Notes: generated by a model from the letters alone, not told the origin. DNA of 64,000 nucleotides from Peribacillus sp. FSL E2-0218 (GCF_037992945.1 NZ_CP150304.1:4726501-4790500); one strand, 5' to 3'. Numbered from the stretch's first letter, positions 34,766 to 43,691 are shown. Made by a program: numbers and translations.

Positions 34766-34795
34766 GGGAGCCGGCCCACATCCGGGGCGGCTCCC
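34766..34795. terminator. GC-rich hairpin between yuzL and fadM
   Basis: 12-bp stem with one mismatch (GGGAGCCGGCCC / GGGGCGGCTCCC) between converging genes. T-tracts are weak, so termination efficiency is uncertain. Confidence 0.6.
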
Positions 34796-34800
34796 AATTG

Positions 34801-35718
34801 CTATCTCCTGAATAACCCCTTTAAAACGAAAACCATATTCGCCGGTCTCTCCGCAAGACGGCGCATGAAATATCCATACCAATCCGTTCCATATGGAACA
34901 TAAACCCTTACCTTGTATCCTTCTTCGACGAGCTCAAGCTGCTTTTCATTACGGATGCCATACAACATTTGAAATTCAAATGAATCACTCGCGATTCCGT
35001 GAGTCTTTACCAGTTCCTTCGTATAATCAATGATCTTATCGTCATGTGTGGCAACCGCTGTGTAATTTCCATTCAATACATGCTGCTTGATGATTTTCTT
35101 GAAATTTTCATCGACAGCTTTTTTCTCGGCAAACGCCACTTCCCTAGATTCTTTATAAGCTCCCTTAACAAGCCTTAGATTCGGATGATAGGCATTCAGC
35201 TCGGCAATATCCTTTTCCGTCCGATATAAATAAGCCTGTATGACAGTCCCTAATTCATTATATTCAGCCTTTAAGCTTTTGAATACATCCAAAGTCGGCT
35301 GACAGCGCGGAAAATCTTCCATATCTAGAGTGACGAAAACATGATTGTCCTTGGCTTCTTCCAAAATCCTCCTCATATTATCCATGACCACTCGTTCGGA
35401 CACATCCAAGCCCATCGATGTCAACTTCAAAGAAAGCTGTGAATCCAACTTCTCTCTGCCGATCATGCGAATGGCTTCAATACACTGATCTGCCATCTGC
35501 CTTGCCTCTTGTTCGTCCTCGATGAATTCCCCTAAATAATCGATGGTTACAGCAAGCCCCTTCCGGTTTAAATCGGCAATGACAGCCAAGGCCAATTCCA
35601 ATGACTCCCCAGCAACGAAACGAGATGCCCCGAACCGCAGCCCATATTTCTTGGCTGCCCTCGTCATGCTTTTATTTTTGGACAAAAACAAGAAAAGTCT
35701 CTTCATCATTCGCTCCAT
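34801..35718 (-). CDS. fadM: Proline dehydrogenase (YusM type)
   Basis: FAD-dependent oxidation of proline to pyrroline-5-carboxylate. About 305 residues. TIDYLGEFIEDEQEA, LVKGAYKES and VRVYVPYGTDWYGYFMRRLAERPANM are diagnostic; the RRLAERP motif binds the proline carboxylate. The start is one of several close ATGs; that at 35718 is seven bases after GGAGGGG. Same position as yusM in B. subtilis. Confidence 0.93.
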   Translation of the reverse strand: MERMMKRLFLFLSKNKSMTRAAKKYGLRFGASRFVAGESLELALAVIADLNRKGLAVTIDYLGEFIEDEQEARQMADQCIEAIRMIGREKLDSQLSLKLTSMGLDVSERVVMDNMRRILEEAKDNHVFVTLDMEDFPRCQPTLDVFKSLKAEYNELGTVIQAYLYRTEKDIAELNAYHPNLRLVKGAYKESREVAFAEKKAVDENFKKIIKQHVLNGNYTAVATHDDKIIDYTKELVKTHGIASDSFEFQMLYGIRNEKQLELVEEGYKVRVYVPYGTDWYGYFMRRLAERPANMVFVLKGLFRR

Positions 35719-35870
35719 CTGCATTCCCCTCCAAATGATTTTTCGGAAAATCGATGCACAAGATCATTTTACCATTTAATTCAATTTTCAAATATTCAGA
35801 AGCGAGAATAAAAAGTTTCATCCGGGGAAAATTAAAGGCGTTTAATGAACACTCAAAGGAGGCAGGATGA

Positions 35871-36149
35871 ATGGAACAGCAAAATTCTTTTAACAGCCAA
35901 CAGCAGTCCACAGGCTATATGAAGCAGCCGCCGGAAATGGTATCGGTAAAAGACAGCTTATACCTGAGCGATATGCTTTCATGGAATCTCAATGCGATCA
36001 AAAAAGCTCATTTCTTTGCCACACAATGCAAAGATCCTCAAATCATTGACGCATTAAATCGCTGTGGACTCATGCATCAGCGTCATTACGATACGATTTT
36101 GAACCATCTGGACCCAAACCAAACTCAAAGTCAACAACAATTCCAATAA
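35871..36149 (+). CDS. yusN: CotF-related spore coat protein YusN
   Basis: 92 residues with Gln/Asn-rich ends and a helical middle (VSVKDSLYLSDMLSWNLNAIKKAHFFATQCKDPQI), the ferritin-like CotF/YusN pattern. GGAGG precedes the ATG. Likely a coat protein made in the mother cell; followed 13 bases later by a related gene, so the two are paralogs in one transcript. Confidence 0.87.
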   Translation: MEQQNSFNSQQQSTGYMKQPPEMVSVKDSLYLSDMLSWNLNAIKKAHFFATQCKDPQIIDALNRCGLMHQRHYDTILNHLDPNQTQSQQQFQ

Positions 36150-36162
36150 AGGAGGGTTCTTG

Positions 36163-36498
36163 ATGCCCAATCAAAACAAAGTCCAAAACCCAGAAACTCC
36201 CGTGGCAAAAACCCCGCAAATGAACGACAGGGACTTTATAAATGATATGCTCACTACCGAGAAATACTTCTGTAACTCCTTATCTGTTTCCTTGCATGAA
36301 ATGAGCAACCAAATGTTATTCCAAGACATTTTCTCCATTTCGAAAGAAAACCAGGAAATGCAACGGGAACTCTATAACATCATGTTCGAAAAAGGCTGGT
36401 ACGGCTTAGAAAAAGCGCAGCCTGACAGCTTAAGCCAATCCTATCAGCAATTTTCAGGATACAAAAGCCAATTCCCATACGGCTCGAACATTCAATAA
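36163..36498 (+). CDS. Coat F domain spore coat protein
   Basis: 111 residues. NDRDFINDMLTTEKYFCNSLSVSLHEMSNQMLFQDIFSISKENQEMQRELYNIMFEKGWYGLEKA is a coat F domain. ATG 36163 lies six bases after GGAGGG. Second of a pair with yusN and followed by a terminator. Confidence 0.9.
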   Translation: MPNQNKVQNPETPVAKTPQMNDRDFINDMLTTEKYFCNSLSVSLHEMSNQMLFQDIFSISKENQEMQRELYNIMFEKGWYGLEKAQPDSLSQSYQQFSGYKSQFPYGSNIQ

Positions 36499-36508
36499 AG
36501 ATCACTGC

Positions 36509-36534
36509 AGGAGCTGGCTTTCAGCTCCTTTTTC
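36509..36534 (+). terminator. Terminator of the coat protein pair
   Basis: AGGAGCTG / CAGCTCCT stem, 5-base loop, then TTTTCC. Confidence 0.88.
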
Positions 36535-36582
36535 CTTTCTGCAAACAAAGCCGGCCCGCAATAATGCACGAGGAAAACGCCG

Positions 36583-37077
36583 CATTTTTTCGGTAAGCTC
36601 TGAATTTGCGAGTAAACTCCTCGATTTCGCGAATAAAACCACTAATCTCGCGAATAAACACTCCAAATTCGCGAATAAACTCCCCATTTTCGCGAGAAAA
36701 ACCGCCAAACCCGCGAGTAAGCACGCCATCTTCGCCAGGTTTCCCCCCTTTTTCGGCCAGAACGCTTGATTTCCTTGAGAAAATGCGACATTTTTTCGGT
36801 TAACTCTAAATTTACGAGTAAACTCCTCGATTTCGCGAATAAATACTCCAAATTCGCGAGTAAAACCGTCAAACTCGCGAGTAAACTCCCCATCTTCGCC
36901 AGGTTTCCCTCCTTTTTCGGCCAGAACGCTTGATTTTCCTTGAGAAAACGCCGCATTTTTTCGGTAAGCTCTGAATTTGCGAGTAAACTCCTCGATTTCG
37001 CGAATAAAACCACTAAACTCACGAATAAGCTCCCCATTTTCGCGAATAAAACCGCCAAACCCGCGAGTAAACTCTCC
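36583..37077 (-). repeat. Three-block array of 21-bp repeats
   Basis: About fifteen copies of a unit whose core is GCGARTAAA followed by 12 variable bases, with an exact 21-base period inside each block. Blocks are separated by a second conserved spacer (CATTTTTTCGGTAAGCTCTG and TTCGGCCAGAACGCTTGATT) that recurs at 36583, 36789 and 36954, making a higher-order repeat of about 165-206 bases. On the minus strand the units read as heptads of the type FIRE-x-x-x in one open frame (36502-37143), which I treat as a by-product of the period, not as a gene. Confidence 0.9.
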
Positions 37078-37171
37078 TTTTTCGTCCAGAAGAAGACGCT
37101 CTAAAATATAGGCAACACCCACACTAACCCAGATACGCCCCAAAACCTTTTTGCGAAGTTTTTCTTCTGTT

Positions 37172-37201
37172 CAAAAAAAAACACCCCTTATAAAGGGGTG
37201 C
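37172..37201 (-). terminator. Terminator of the RodA/FtsW gene
   Basis: Stem CACCCCTT / AAGGGGTG followed by nine T on the minus strand. Confidence 0.9.
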
Positions 37202-37225
37202 ATCACAAGATGGTCCGTTTTTTCT

Positions 37226-38398
37226 TTAAATGTCGGTTGAGAACATGTACTTCTTATAGTGATACCGGATGCTGAATATCAAGCCCATGGCCATCATATT
37301 ACCCATTAGCGAGCTTCCTCCGTAGCTGATGAATGGAAGCGGGATGCCGGTAATCGGTAAAAGGCCGACCGTCATGCCGATATTTTGAAAGACGTGGAAC
37401 GTCAGCATGCTTATGACTCCAACACAGAGATATGTATAGAAGTTATTTTTCGTATCCATCCCCGTCTTGGTGATGTGATATATCAATAGGAAGAACAAGG
37501 AGATTATGATACTTGAGCCGATGAAGCCAAATTCTTCACCGATGATACTGAAAATGAAATCGGAATGACTCTCGGGCAGATACACTTCCCTTGAGCCGAT
37601 GCCTTTTCCAGTTGTCTGGCCTGAGCCGATGGCCAATAAGGACTTGGTTAAGTGATACCCTTCCGCGCTCGCATAGTTGTATGGGTCGAGCCAGGAATAG
37701 ATCCGGCCAAACTGATAGGTTTTTACCCCTAGGTATTTTTCCAGGATCTCCGGCTTCCAAAGGACAAAGTAGAGGATGGTCGAAGCGACGACGATCCCGC
37801 CTGAAATGATTGGCAGCAGGATTTTCCAGGATATCCCTGATATGAAAATCATGCCGATCATGATGGACAGGATGACAAGTCCAGTGCCCAAATCCGGCTG
37901 TTGCATGATTAACATGAGCGGGGCACCGGTGACAATGCCAATCTTGATGAGCAGCCAAAAGTCCGTTTGAATGGTTTTCAGCGTGTTTTTTAGATGATGG
38001 TTCGAGATGACATTCGCCAAGGCTAAAATCAGGAAAACCTTCATGAATTCCGAGGGCTGAATCGAGCCGATTCCTGGAATGACGAACCAGCTTCTTGCAC
38101 CATTTATATTAGGTACGATGGTGGTTGGCATAAGGATCAGCAAAAACAGCAAAAACAATCCGAAGCCGTAGGCATACCAGGATATCTTTTTTAACTGATC
38201 TGAATCAAGCGTGATAAAACCCAAAACGATTCCAATTCCTACTATATACCAAAAAATTTGTTTAATTAAAAAGTTTTCCGCGTACTGTCCAGTCGTTTGG
38301 GCACTGTAGATCGCTAAGCAGCTTCCAACGCATAATAACAGCAATATCGTGACTAAAGAAAAATCTATTCGTGATGAAAATTTATTTTGTTCTTCCAT
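37226..38398 (-). CDS. RodA/FtsW/SpoVE-family peptidoglycan glycosyltransferase
   Basis: SEDS polytransferase, 390 residues from ATG 38398 (GGGAGAG upstream), with about ten membrane segments. Signatures include GSIQPSEFMKVFLILALA, QPDLGTGLVIL, LPESHSDFIFSIIGEEFGFIG and LPFISYGGSS. These fit the RodA side (cell elongation) more than FtsW, but it may be a second, accessory paralog because no divisome or mre genes flank it. Confidence 0.92.
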   Translation of the reverse strand: MEEQNKFSSRIDFSLVTILLLLCVGSCLAIYSAQTTGQYAENFLIKQIFWYIVGIGIVLGFITLDSDQLKKISWYAYGFGLFLLFLLILMPTTIVPNINGARSWFVIPGIGSIQPSEFMKVFLILALANVISNHHLKNTLKTIQTDFWLLIKIGIVTGAPLMLIMQQPDLGTGLVILSIMIGMIFISGISWKILLPIISGGIVVASTILYFVLWKPEILEKYLGVKTYQFGRIYSWLDPYNYASAEGYHLTKSLLAIGSGQTTGKGIGSREVYLPESHSDFIFSIIGEEFGFIGSSIIISLFFLLIYHITKTGMDTKNNFYTYLCVGVISMLTFHVFQNIGMTVGLLPITGIPLPFISYGGSSLMGNMMAMGLIFSIRYHYKKYMFSTDI

Positions 38399-38536
38399 AC
38401 TTAACTCTCCCTTAAAAAGGCTCCTGCGATACATCTTCAAATACACTTATTCATTATACTTTAAACAAATAAAATCACAACTATATCGAAGAATAGTTTA
38501 CGGGCCAATCCGCATGAAGCCTTTCAGACAGGAAAA

Positions 38537-39418
38537 TTAAGCATGAATTCCCTTCGATTTCCTTCGTTTCAGGAGTCTGCTCACCAATCCATGGCTAGGG
38601 GAAAAGAGAAAGGCCAATCCGAATAAGGAAGCGGCTGCGCCCACCATACATCCGGATATCGAGGCATCCAAAATGGTAGCTGAGTAGTAACCGATGACGG
38701 AGCTTAACACGCCGATCACGATACTGACTTTGATCATCCCGCTTAAACACTCTGACAATAAATATGCCGTCGCAGCGGGAATGATGAGCATTCCAACCAC
38801 TAAAATCGAACCTACACTATCAAAAGAAGCTACGGTAGTCATAGAAATGAGGCTCATCAATAAATAATGAAACAGCAGAACCGGAATCCCCATGGCGGCG
38901 GCAAGTGCAGGATCGAAGGATACAAGCTTGAACTGTTTGAAGAAAACGAAAATCAAGATGAGGTTCAGGATAAAGCAGCTTCCCACAATCCAAACGGCTT
39001 TCGGCCCGGCCTCCATTCCGCCAATTGTCATCGTGTTCCACGGAGTATAGGCGATTTCCCCATACAGGACGTGCTCAAGGTCAAAATCTATTTGTTGTGT
39101 ATACAAGCTCACCAGTACGATTCCCGCTGCGAAGAGTGAAGTGAAGACGATGCCGATCGCCGCGTCGGATTGAACGCCGGAAGATTGGAAAAGCTGGATC
39201 AAGAATACTGTAAGCAAACCTAGCGCCGCTGCCCCGATCAGCATCGGAATGGAGTCACGGGTCCCGGTTATCAAAAAGGCCAATACGATTCCCGGTAACA
39301 CGGAATGACTGATGGCATCACCTATCAAAGTCATTTTCCTCACGATTAAAAAACAACCTAGAACACTGCAGGAGCTCGCCACCAATGCTCCAACTAAGAT
39401 AATCCAAAAATCATTCAT
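38537..39418 (-). CDS. mntD: Manganese ABC transporter permease MntD
   Basis: ABC-3 family metal permease, 293 residues, about eight to nine membrane segments, with GDAISHSVLPGIVLAFLI near the N-terminus and DSVGSILVVGMLIIPAATAYLLS. Start overlaps the mntC stop (ATGA). Last gene of mntABCD. Confidence 0.93.
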   Translation of the reverse strand: MNDFWIILVGALVASSCSVLGCFLIVRKMTLIGDAISHSVLPGIVLAFLITGTRDSIPMLIGAAALGLLTVFLIQLFQSSGVQSDAAIGIVFTSLFAAGIVLVSLYTQQIDFDLEHVLYGEIAYTPWNTMTIGGMEAGPKAVWIVGSCFILNLILIFVFFKQFKLVSFDPALAAAMGIPVLLFHYLLMSLISMTTVASFDSVGSILVVGMLIIPAATAYLLSECLSGMIKVSIVIGVLSSVIGYYSATILDASISGCMVGAAASLFGLAFLFSPSHGLVSRLLKRRKSKGIHA

Positions 39419-40338
39419 GATGTATGTCTCCCTTTCCTTCTATCCTGTTCGAGGGAATAATTCTTTTTCAAGGATACCCTTCTCCATACAGATGAAAGCA
39501 CTCCACGTTTAGGTGCAAAAAGCATGGAAAAGAAAAACCATGCAGTCGCCGATAAGACGATCAACGGGCCTGTCGGCAAATTATTGACGGACGTGCTGAT
39601 AAGCGTGCCTGACACACCGCTCAGCATTCCGAATATTCCGGACAGGATGACCATGATATGCAGGCGCTCGGTCCAATATCTGGCGGAAACTGCAGGTGTG
39701 ATCAGTAAGGATGCCATCAATACGACACCGACGGCTTGGATGCCGATCACGACAGCTGCCACAATCAGCATCATGATGAAATAATCAAGGAAAACGACCG
39801 GTAATCCCATTCCTTTGGCAAACCCTGGGTCAAAGGATAGTAATTTGAATTCTTTAAAAAACAACGTACAAGTGACAATTAGTATAAAGGAAACCGTCAT
39901 CATCATATATACATCGGACATGACCATCGAGGCCGTCTGCCCGAACAGGAACGTATCCAGCCCGCTCTGGTTTCCATACTCGCTCTGCTGGATTTGCGTG
40001 AGCATGACGATCCCAAAGCCAAAGAAGGAGGATAACACGATTCCCAAAGCCGCATCCTGCTTAATCTTACTGTACCTCGTGAGTACACTTATCAAAAAAA
40101 CAGCCACTAAACCTGCCAATGCCGCACCAATAAGAAAGAAGGAAGTCGATTTCACCCCAGTCAGCAGAAAAGCGACGCAGATGCCGGGCAACGCTGCATG
40201 CGCCAGCGTGTCTCCAAGCAAAGACTGCTTTCTGAGATATGCAAAGCTTCCGATGACCCCACTGCTTAACCCGAGGAACATCGTGCCAAGCAAAATCCAT
40301 CTCGTATTTGGATCAGTGATGATATCCAGTACATTCAT
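39415..40338 (-). CDS. mntC: Manganese ABC transporter permease MntC
   Basis: ABC-3 permease, 307 residues from ATG 40338, the start with GAGGTG seven bases upstream. GDTLAHAALPGICVAFLLTG and IQAVGVVLMASLLITPAVSARYW are family hallmarks. Paralog of MntD, as usual for this importer with two permeases. Confidence 0.93.
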   Translation of the reverse strand: MNVLDIITDPNTRWILLGTMFLGLSSGVIGSFAYLRKQSLLGDTLAHAALPGICVAFLLTGVKSTSFFLIGAALAGLVAVFLISVLTRYSKIKQDAALGIVLSSFFGFGIVMLTQIQQSEYGNQSGLDTFLFGQTASMVMSDVYMMMTVSFILIVTCTLFFKEFKLLSFDPGFAKGMGLPVVFLDYFIMMLIVAAVVIGIQAVGVVLMASLLITPAVSARYWTERLHIMVILSGIFGMLSGVSGTLISTSVNNLPTGPLIVLSATAWFFFSMLFAPKRGVLSSVWRRVSLKKNYSLEQDRRKGRHTS

Positions 40339-40348
40339 CGTGAACACC

Positions 40349-41104
40349 TCATTTCAATAACAAGCCTGACTTTGCATCTGGCAATATCGCTAAGCGGCCT
40401 CCATAGGTTTCCTGCAAATATTCGGGAATGAACACTTCTCCAGTCGGGCCAATTTTCATCAATCTTTTATTCAATAGCATCGTCCAGTCGAAATATTCCT
40501 TGACTGTCGATAGATCATGGTGCACGACTAGAACCGTTTTTCCTTTTTCCTTCAATTCCATCAGCAATTGGATGATTGCTTTCTCGGTTGCTGCATCGAC
40601 CCCCACGAACGGTTCATCCATAAAGTAGATATCCGCTTCCTGGGCCAACGCACGAGCCAGGAAAATCCGCTGCTGCTGTCCGCCCGAGAGCTGGCTGATC
40701 TGACGGTTGGCATATTCGGTCATACCCACCTTATCGAGGCATTCCATCGCCTTTTGCCGTTCAGCCTTGCCAGGACGCTTCAGCCAGCCAAGGTGGCCAT
40801 ATCTCCCCATCATCACGACATCGAGGGCATTGGTCGGAAAATCCCAATCCACTGATTCCCGCTGCGGTACATAGCCGATGCTCTTTCTCATCGACTTATA
40901 CGTAGAGCCCTTGATTGTGATGTCTCCGGATAATTTCGGAACCAATTCGAGTATCCCCTTGATCAAAGTCGATTTCCCTGCTCCGTTAGGGCCGATGATA
41001 CCGATTAAATTCCCTTCCGGCACCTCGAATGAGACATCCTCCACAACCGGTTTTTTATGATAAGCGATCGTTAAATTCTCAACCTTCAAAGCCGCTTGCT
41101 CCAT
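40349..41104 (-). CDS. mntB: Manganese ABC transporter ATP-binding protein MntB
   Basis: 251-residue ABC ATPase: Walker A GPNGAGKST, signature LSGGQQQRIFLARALA, Walker B IYFMDEPFVGVD. Energises MntC/MntD transport. Start behind AAGGGGGAG, 12 bases after mntA. Confidence 0.95.
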   Translation of the reverse strand: MEQAALKVENLTIAYHKKPVVEDVSFEVPEGNLIGIIGPNGAGKSTLIKGILELVPKLSGDITIKGSTYKSMRKSIGYVPQRESVDWDFPTNALDVVMMGRYGHLGWLKRPGKAERQKAMECLDKVGMTEYANRQISQLSGGQQQRIFLARALAQEADIYFMDEPFVGVDAATEKAIIQLLMELKEKGKTVLVVHHDLSTVKEYFDWTMLLNKRLMKIGPTGEVFIPEYLQETYGGRLAILPDAKSGLLLK

Positions 41105-41116
41105 TTTTTCTCCCCC

Positions 41117-42040
41117 TTATTTCAAAGCATGGACGATCGTGTCTGTATTATGACGGACCATTCCTATATAGGTTCCTTCCTCCGTACCTTTTTCACCCAT
41201 CGCATCCGAGAATAATTCACCGCCGATTTTCACGCTATGGCCCTGCTTGGCAGCTCCTTGAATGACAGCCTCTATCGCCTTCCTCGGAACGCTGGACTCT
41301 ATGAAAATCGCTTTTATTTCGTTCTTCACCAGGTAATTCCGCATATCCGTCACATCTTTTGATCCATATTCCGACAATGTGTTGATTCCCTGAAGCCCCC
41401 TTACGTCCAAACCATATGACTGCCCGAAGTAACCGAAGGCATCATGCGCTGTAACAAGCACCCGTTGGTCTTCCGGAATTTTATTTATTTCGTCCTGAAC
41501 GTACCGATCCAGCTCCTCCAACTGCGAAACATATTTTTCATAATGCGAGAGATAGTCCGCTTCATGATCTGGGTCATTGGCAATCAATTCCTTCTTCACC
41601 GCCCCTGCAGCAACGATCCATAGCTTCACATCAAACCAAACATGGGGATCATGTTCCGTTGCACTTACTTTACGAAGCTGGTTTTCCTTAAAATCCTCCG
41701 TTACGGCGATCGTCGGTTTATTCTTGCCCATCATTTCAAAAATATCGGTCATCTTCCCCTCCAGATGGACTCCGTTATAAAAAATCATATCGGCCGAATC
41801 CAGAGTCTTCACATCACCTTGAGTCGCCTTATATAGATGGGGATCGACACCTGGTCCCATTAAACTAGTGACCTCAACATGTTTGCCGCCGATATTCTCA
41901 GCCAAGTCCCCAATCATTCCTGTTGTGGCGACGACCTTCAACTTGCCATTGCCTTTATCCTGTTTGGCCGTGTCATTGCCGCATCCTGTTAAGATCAGCA
42001 CTGCAGCAAGCACCCCTCCGATCGTTTTTAGAAACCCCAT
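41117..42040 (-). CDS. mntA: Manganese-binding lipoprotein MntA
   Basis: Cluster A-I metal-binding protein, 307 residues. N-terminus MGFLKTIGGVLAAVLILTGC with lipobox LTGC. Metal ligands His in GPGVDPHLYKATQGD, His in EHDPHVWFDVK, Glu in FIESSVPRKAIEAV and Asp in GELFSDAMG are in the expected order for Mn/Zn-binding family members. First gene of mntABCD; a MntR-like site is just upstream. Confidence 0.94.
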   Translation of the reverse strand: MGFLKTIGGVLAAVLILTGCGNDTAKQDKGNGKLKVVATTGMIGDLAENIGGKHVEVTSLMGPGVDPHLYKATQGDVKTLDSADMIFYNGVHLEGKMTDIFEMMGKNKPTIAVTEDFKENQLRKVSATEHDPHVWFDVKLWIVAAGAVKKELIANDPDHEADYLSHYEKYVSQLEELDRYVQDEINKIPEDQRVLVTAHDAFGYFGQSYGLDVRGLQGINTLSEYGSKDVTDMRNYLVKNEIKAIFIESSVPRKAIEAVIQGAAKQGHSVKIGGELFSDAMGEKGTEEGTYIGMVRHNTDTIVHALK

Positions 42041-42374
42041 CCAAATACCCTCCCTTTTTTATCATTCTAAAATTTTTTACCTAATGCAAATTTTAATGTA
42101 AATTTTTTTATATTGTCCTATATACTAAAAAGTTTCCTTCACACAACTTATTTTATACTATACACAAATATTCGAAAAGAGTGCAACTTTTTTACTTTCC
42201 AATGATTTTCCCCAACACAAATACTGCTCGGAATGCTTCATTCCCAGCAGTAAAGATGGTGTTTTTACGAAACGATGGAGACAGGGTTATATAACGGGGC
42301 GTGAAAGGTGAATATAAAGCAGAGGACTTTTTTCAAAACCGATTATCCGAGGTGCGCTGTGCATTTGAAGATCA
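42041..42374. other. mntA upstream region with a strong hairpin
   Basis: AT-rich promoter region of mntA, then a hairpin at 42223-42251 with arms ACTGCT-CGGAATG and CATTCC-C-AGCAGT around a 3-base loop. The hairpin may be a terminator for the small peptide gene at 42375-42464, though its T-tail is poor. No other gene seen. Confidence 0.65.
42076..42090 (-). promoter_or_regulatory. Probable MntR box upstream of mntA
   Basis: TTTGCATTAGGTAAA (minus strand) is an imperfect palindrome resembling the MntR operator TTTGCCTTAAGGAAAC. It lies 36 bases before the mntA start in a very AT-rich promoter region. A second weaker related stretch (TTTACATTAAAATTT) lies just upstream. Confidence 0.6.
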
Positions 42375-42464
42375 TCATTTTTCCGGTTTCAAGGATATTG
42401 CCAAGTACGCCAATCCCAATTCGATTCCGCAAAGCGCGATCAGGGTGATTAATGTTTGAATCAT
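42375..42464 (-). CDS. 29-residue membrane peptide
   Basis: A short frame reading MIQTLITLIALCGIELGLAY then LAISLKPEK. The ribosome site GGGAGGAGG is nearly perfect, at a normal distance. Residues 2-24 form one hydrophobic helix with a short charged C-terminal tail. No family recognised; size and pattern resemble small membrane regulators or holin-like/type I toxin peptides, but it could equally be a transporter-associated microprotein. Divergent from the LacI gene at 42625, with operator-like dyads between. Confidence 0.6.
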   Translation of the reverse strand: MIQTLITLIALCGIELGLAYLAISLKPEK

Positions 42465-42506
42465 TTCGATTTCCTCCTCCCTCAAGACCTAAATCAATCT
42501 TAAAGG

Positions 42507-42520
42507 ATGAAACCCATATC
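42507..42520 (-). promoter_or_regulatory. Operator-like dyad on the peptide-gene side
   Basis: ATGAAACCCATATC, inverted 13/14 match to the site at 42576-42589. Located in the leader of the peptide gene. Confidence 0.45.
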
Positions 42521-42574
42521 ATAACAACCCCCCATGCCAAAATATATCCAGCGGAAACAACTGCAATCTTGCCC

Positions 42575-42588
42575 TGAAATGGGTTTCA
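42575..42588 (+). promoter_or_regulatory. Operator-like dyad within the lacI-type promoter
   Basis: TGAAATGGGTTTCA (arms TGAAA / TTTCA) lies between a possible -35 (TTGCCC, 42569) and -10 (TACAAT, 42594), although that spacer is long at 19. A LacI-family protein would be expected to bind such a dyad. Confidence 0.5.
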
Positions 42589-42624
42589 TAAGGTACAATA
42601 TCATAAAAGAAAAACGGTGATCCC

Positions 42625-43587
42625 ATGACAAATATAAAAGAAATTGCCCAATTTGCCGGTGTATCCGTCTCAACGGTATCTCGTGTATTGAATAATCATC
42701 CGTATGTTAGCCCAGATAAAAGAGAAAGTGTCTTACAAGCGATTGAACGATTGAATTATACGCGAAATATCAATGCCATTCATCTTTCAAAGGGGAAAAC
42801 GAACCTTTTGGGCATCATTCTCCCCTTCACCAATCATCCGTATTACGGGGCTATCGTGAATGGAATCACGAAGCAGGCGAATGCAATCGGATACCATATC
42901 GTCATCTTTCAAACCCATTATGAAAGAGAGAAGGAAATTCAAGCCTTGAATATGCTGCAAATGAAGCAACTTGATGGTATTATCATCTGCTCCCGGATTT
43001 CGGAAATGAAAGTCCTCCTAAGTTATCAAAAATACGGACCGATTATCTTATGCGAAGATACGGCTCAGGCTGAATTGTCATCCATCAGCATCGACCATTA
43101 TGCAGCCTTTTCCTGTGCACTTGAATACGTGATCGCTAAAGGATATACGAAGATCGGCTACAGTCTCGGCCGTAAAAAAAGCAGGAACAGTTATCTTCGG
43201 ACAAAGGCCTTCAACGACATCATGACCAAGCACCAGCTTATGAACAATCAAGAGTGGCTATTCGAGGGCAGTTACCATATCAAGGACGGGGTCCAGCTGT
43301 TCCAGCAATGGAGTTCGCTGCCAAACAAGCCGGAGGCCATCATCATCACGAATGATGACACGGCGGCCGGATTCATCCTTACCGCCAATAAATCCGGCAT
43401 AAGGGTGCCTGAAGATGTAGCCATCCTCGGCTTCAATAATGATAGCCTCAGTGAGATGCTCGATATCTCGACCATTTCCTTACCCCTGGAGTGGATCGGA
43501 AAAATGGCGGTGGATTTATTCGAGAATCCCGGTATCATTAAACATGTGAAACTGGACTACGCCCTTATTAAAAGAAAGACCGTGTAA
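42625..43587 (+). CDS. LacI-family transcriptional regulator
   Basis: 320 residues. N-terminal helix-turn-helix MTNIKEIAQFAGVSVSTVSRVLNNHPYVSPDKRESVLQAIERLNY is the LacI hallmark, followed by a periplasmic-binding-protein-like sensor domain (GIILPFTNHPYYGAIVNGITKQANAIGYHIVIFQTHYE ... AIIITNDDTAAGFILTANKSGIRVPEDVAILGFNND). Sequence style resembles DegA-like Bacillus regulators. There is no sugar operon adjacent; the only divergent partner is the small peptide gene. The effector is unknown. Confidence 0.93.
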   Translation: MTNIKEIAQFAGVSVSTVSRVLNNHPYVSPDKRESVLQAIERLNYTRNINAIHLSKGKTNLLGIILPFTNHPYYGAIVNGITKQANAIGYHIVIFQTHYEREKEIQALNMLQMKQLDGIIICSRISEMKVLLSYQKYGPIILCEDTAQAELSSISIDHYAAFSCALEYVIAKGYTKIGYSLGRKKSRNSYLRTKAFNDIMTKHQLMNNQEWLFEGSYHIKDGVQLFQQWSSLPNKPEAIIITNDDTAAGFILTANKSGIRVPEDVAILGFNNDSLSEMLDISTISLPLEWIGKMAVDLFENPGIIKHVKLDYALIKRKTV

Positions 43588-43658
43588 TGTCGGCAGTAGG
43601 GAGATGATTCTGCCCGCCTAGGAAAAAATAACCACTAAAATTAACCATTGCTATATCT

Positions 43659-43687
43659 TTGAGATTATTTTATAATTTCAATATAGT
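43659..43687 (+). promoter_or_regulatory. Sigma-A-type promoter of lysP
   Basis: TTGAGA and TATAGT separated by exactly 17 bases, about 110 bases before the lysine riboswitch. Confidence 0.75.
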
Positions 43688-43691
43688 AAAG

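Noticed and set aside
36583..37077. CRISPR array
   Set aside because: Repeats are 21 bases with a 9-base core and similar rather than unique intervening bases; no cas genes in the window.
36502..37143. 213-codon minus-strand open frame made of FIRE-type heptads
   Set aside because: The open frame follows from the 21-base repeat period; no ribosome site, no non-repeat domain, and two other loci show the same repeat in noncoding DNA.
37536..37958. 140-codon His/Arg-rich frame inside the RodA/FtsW gene
   Set aside because: Same-strand shadow in another frame of a well-supported membrane protein gene.
42375..42464. Classical type I toxin-antitoxin locus
   Set aside because: Peptide resembles such toxins only in size and hydrophobicity; no antisense RNA promoter could be recognised, so the call was left open.
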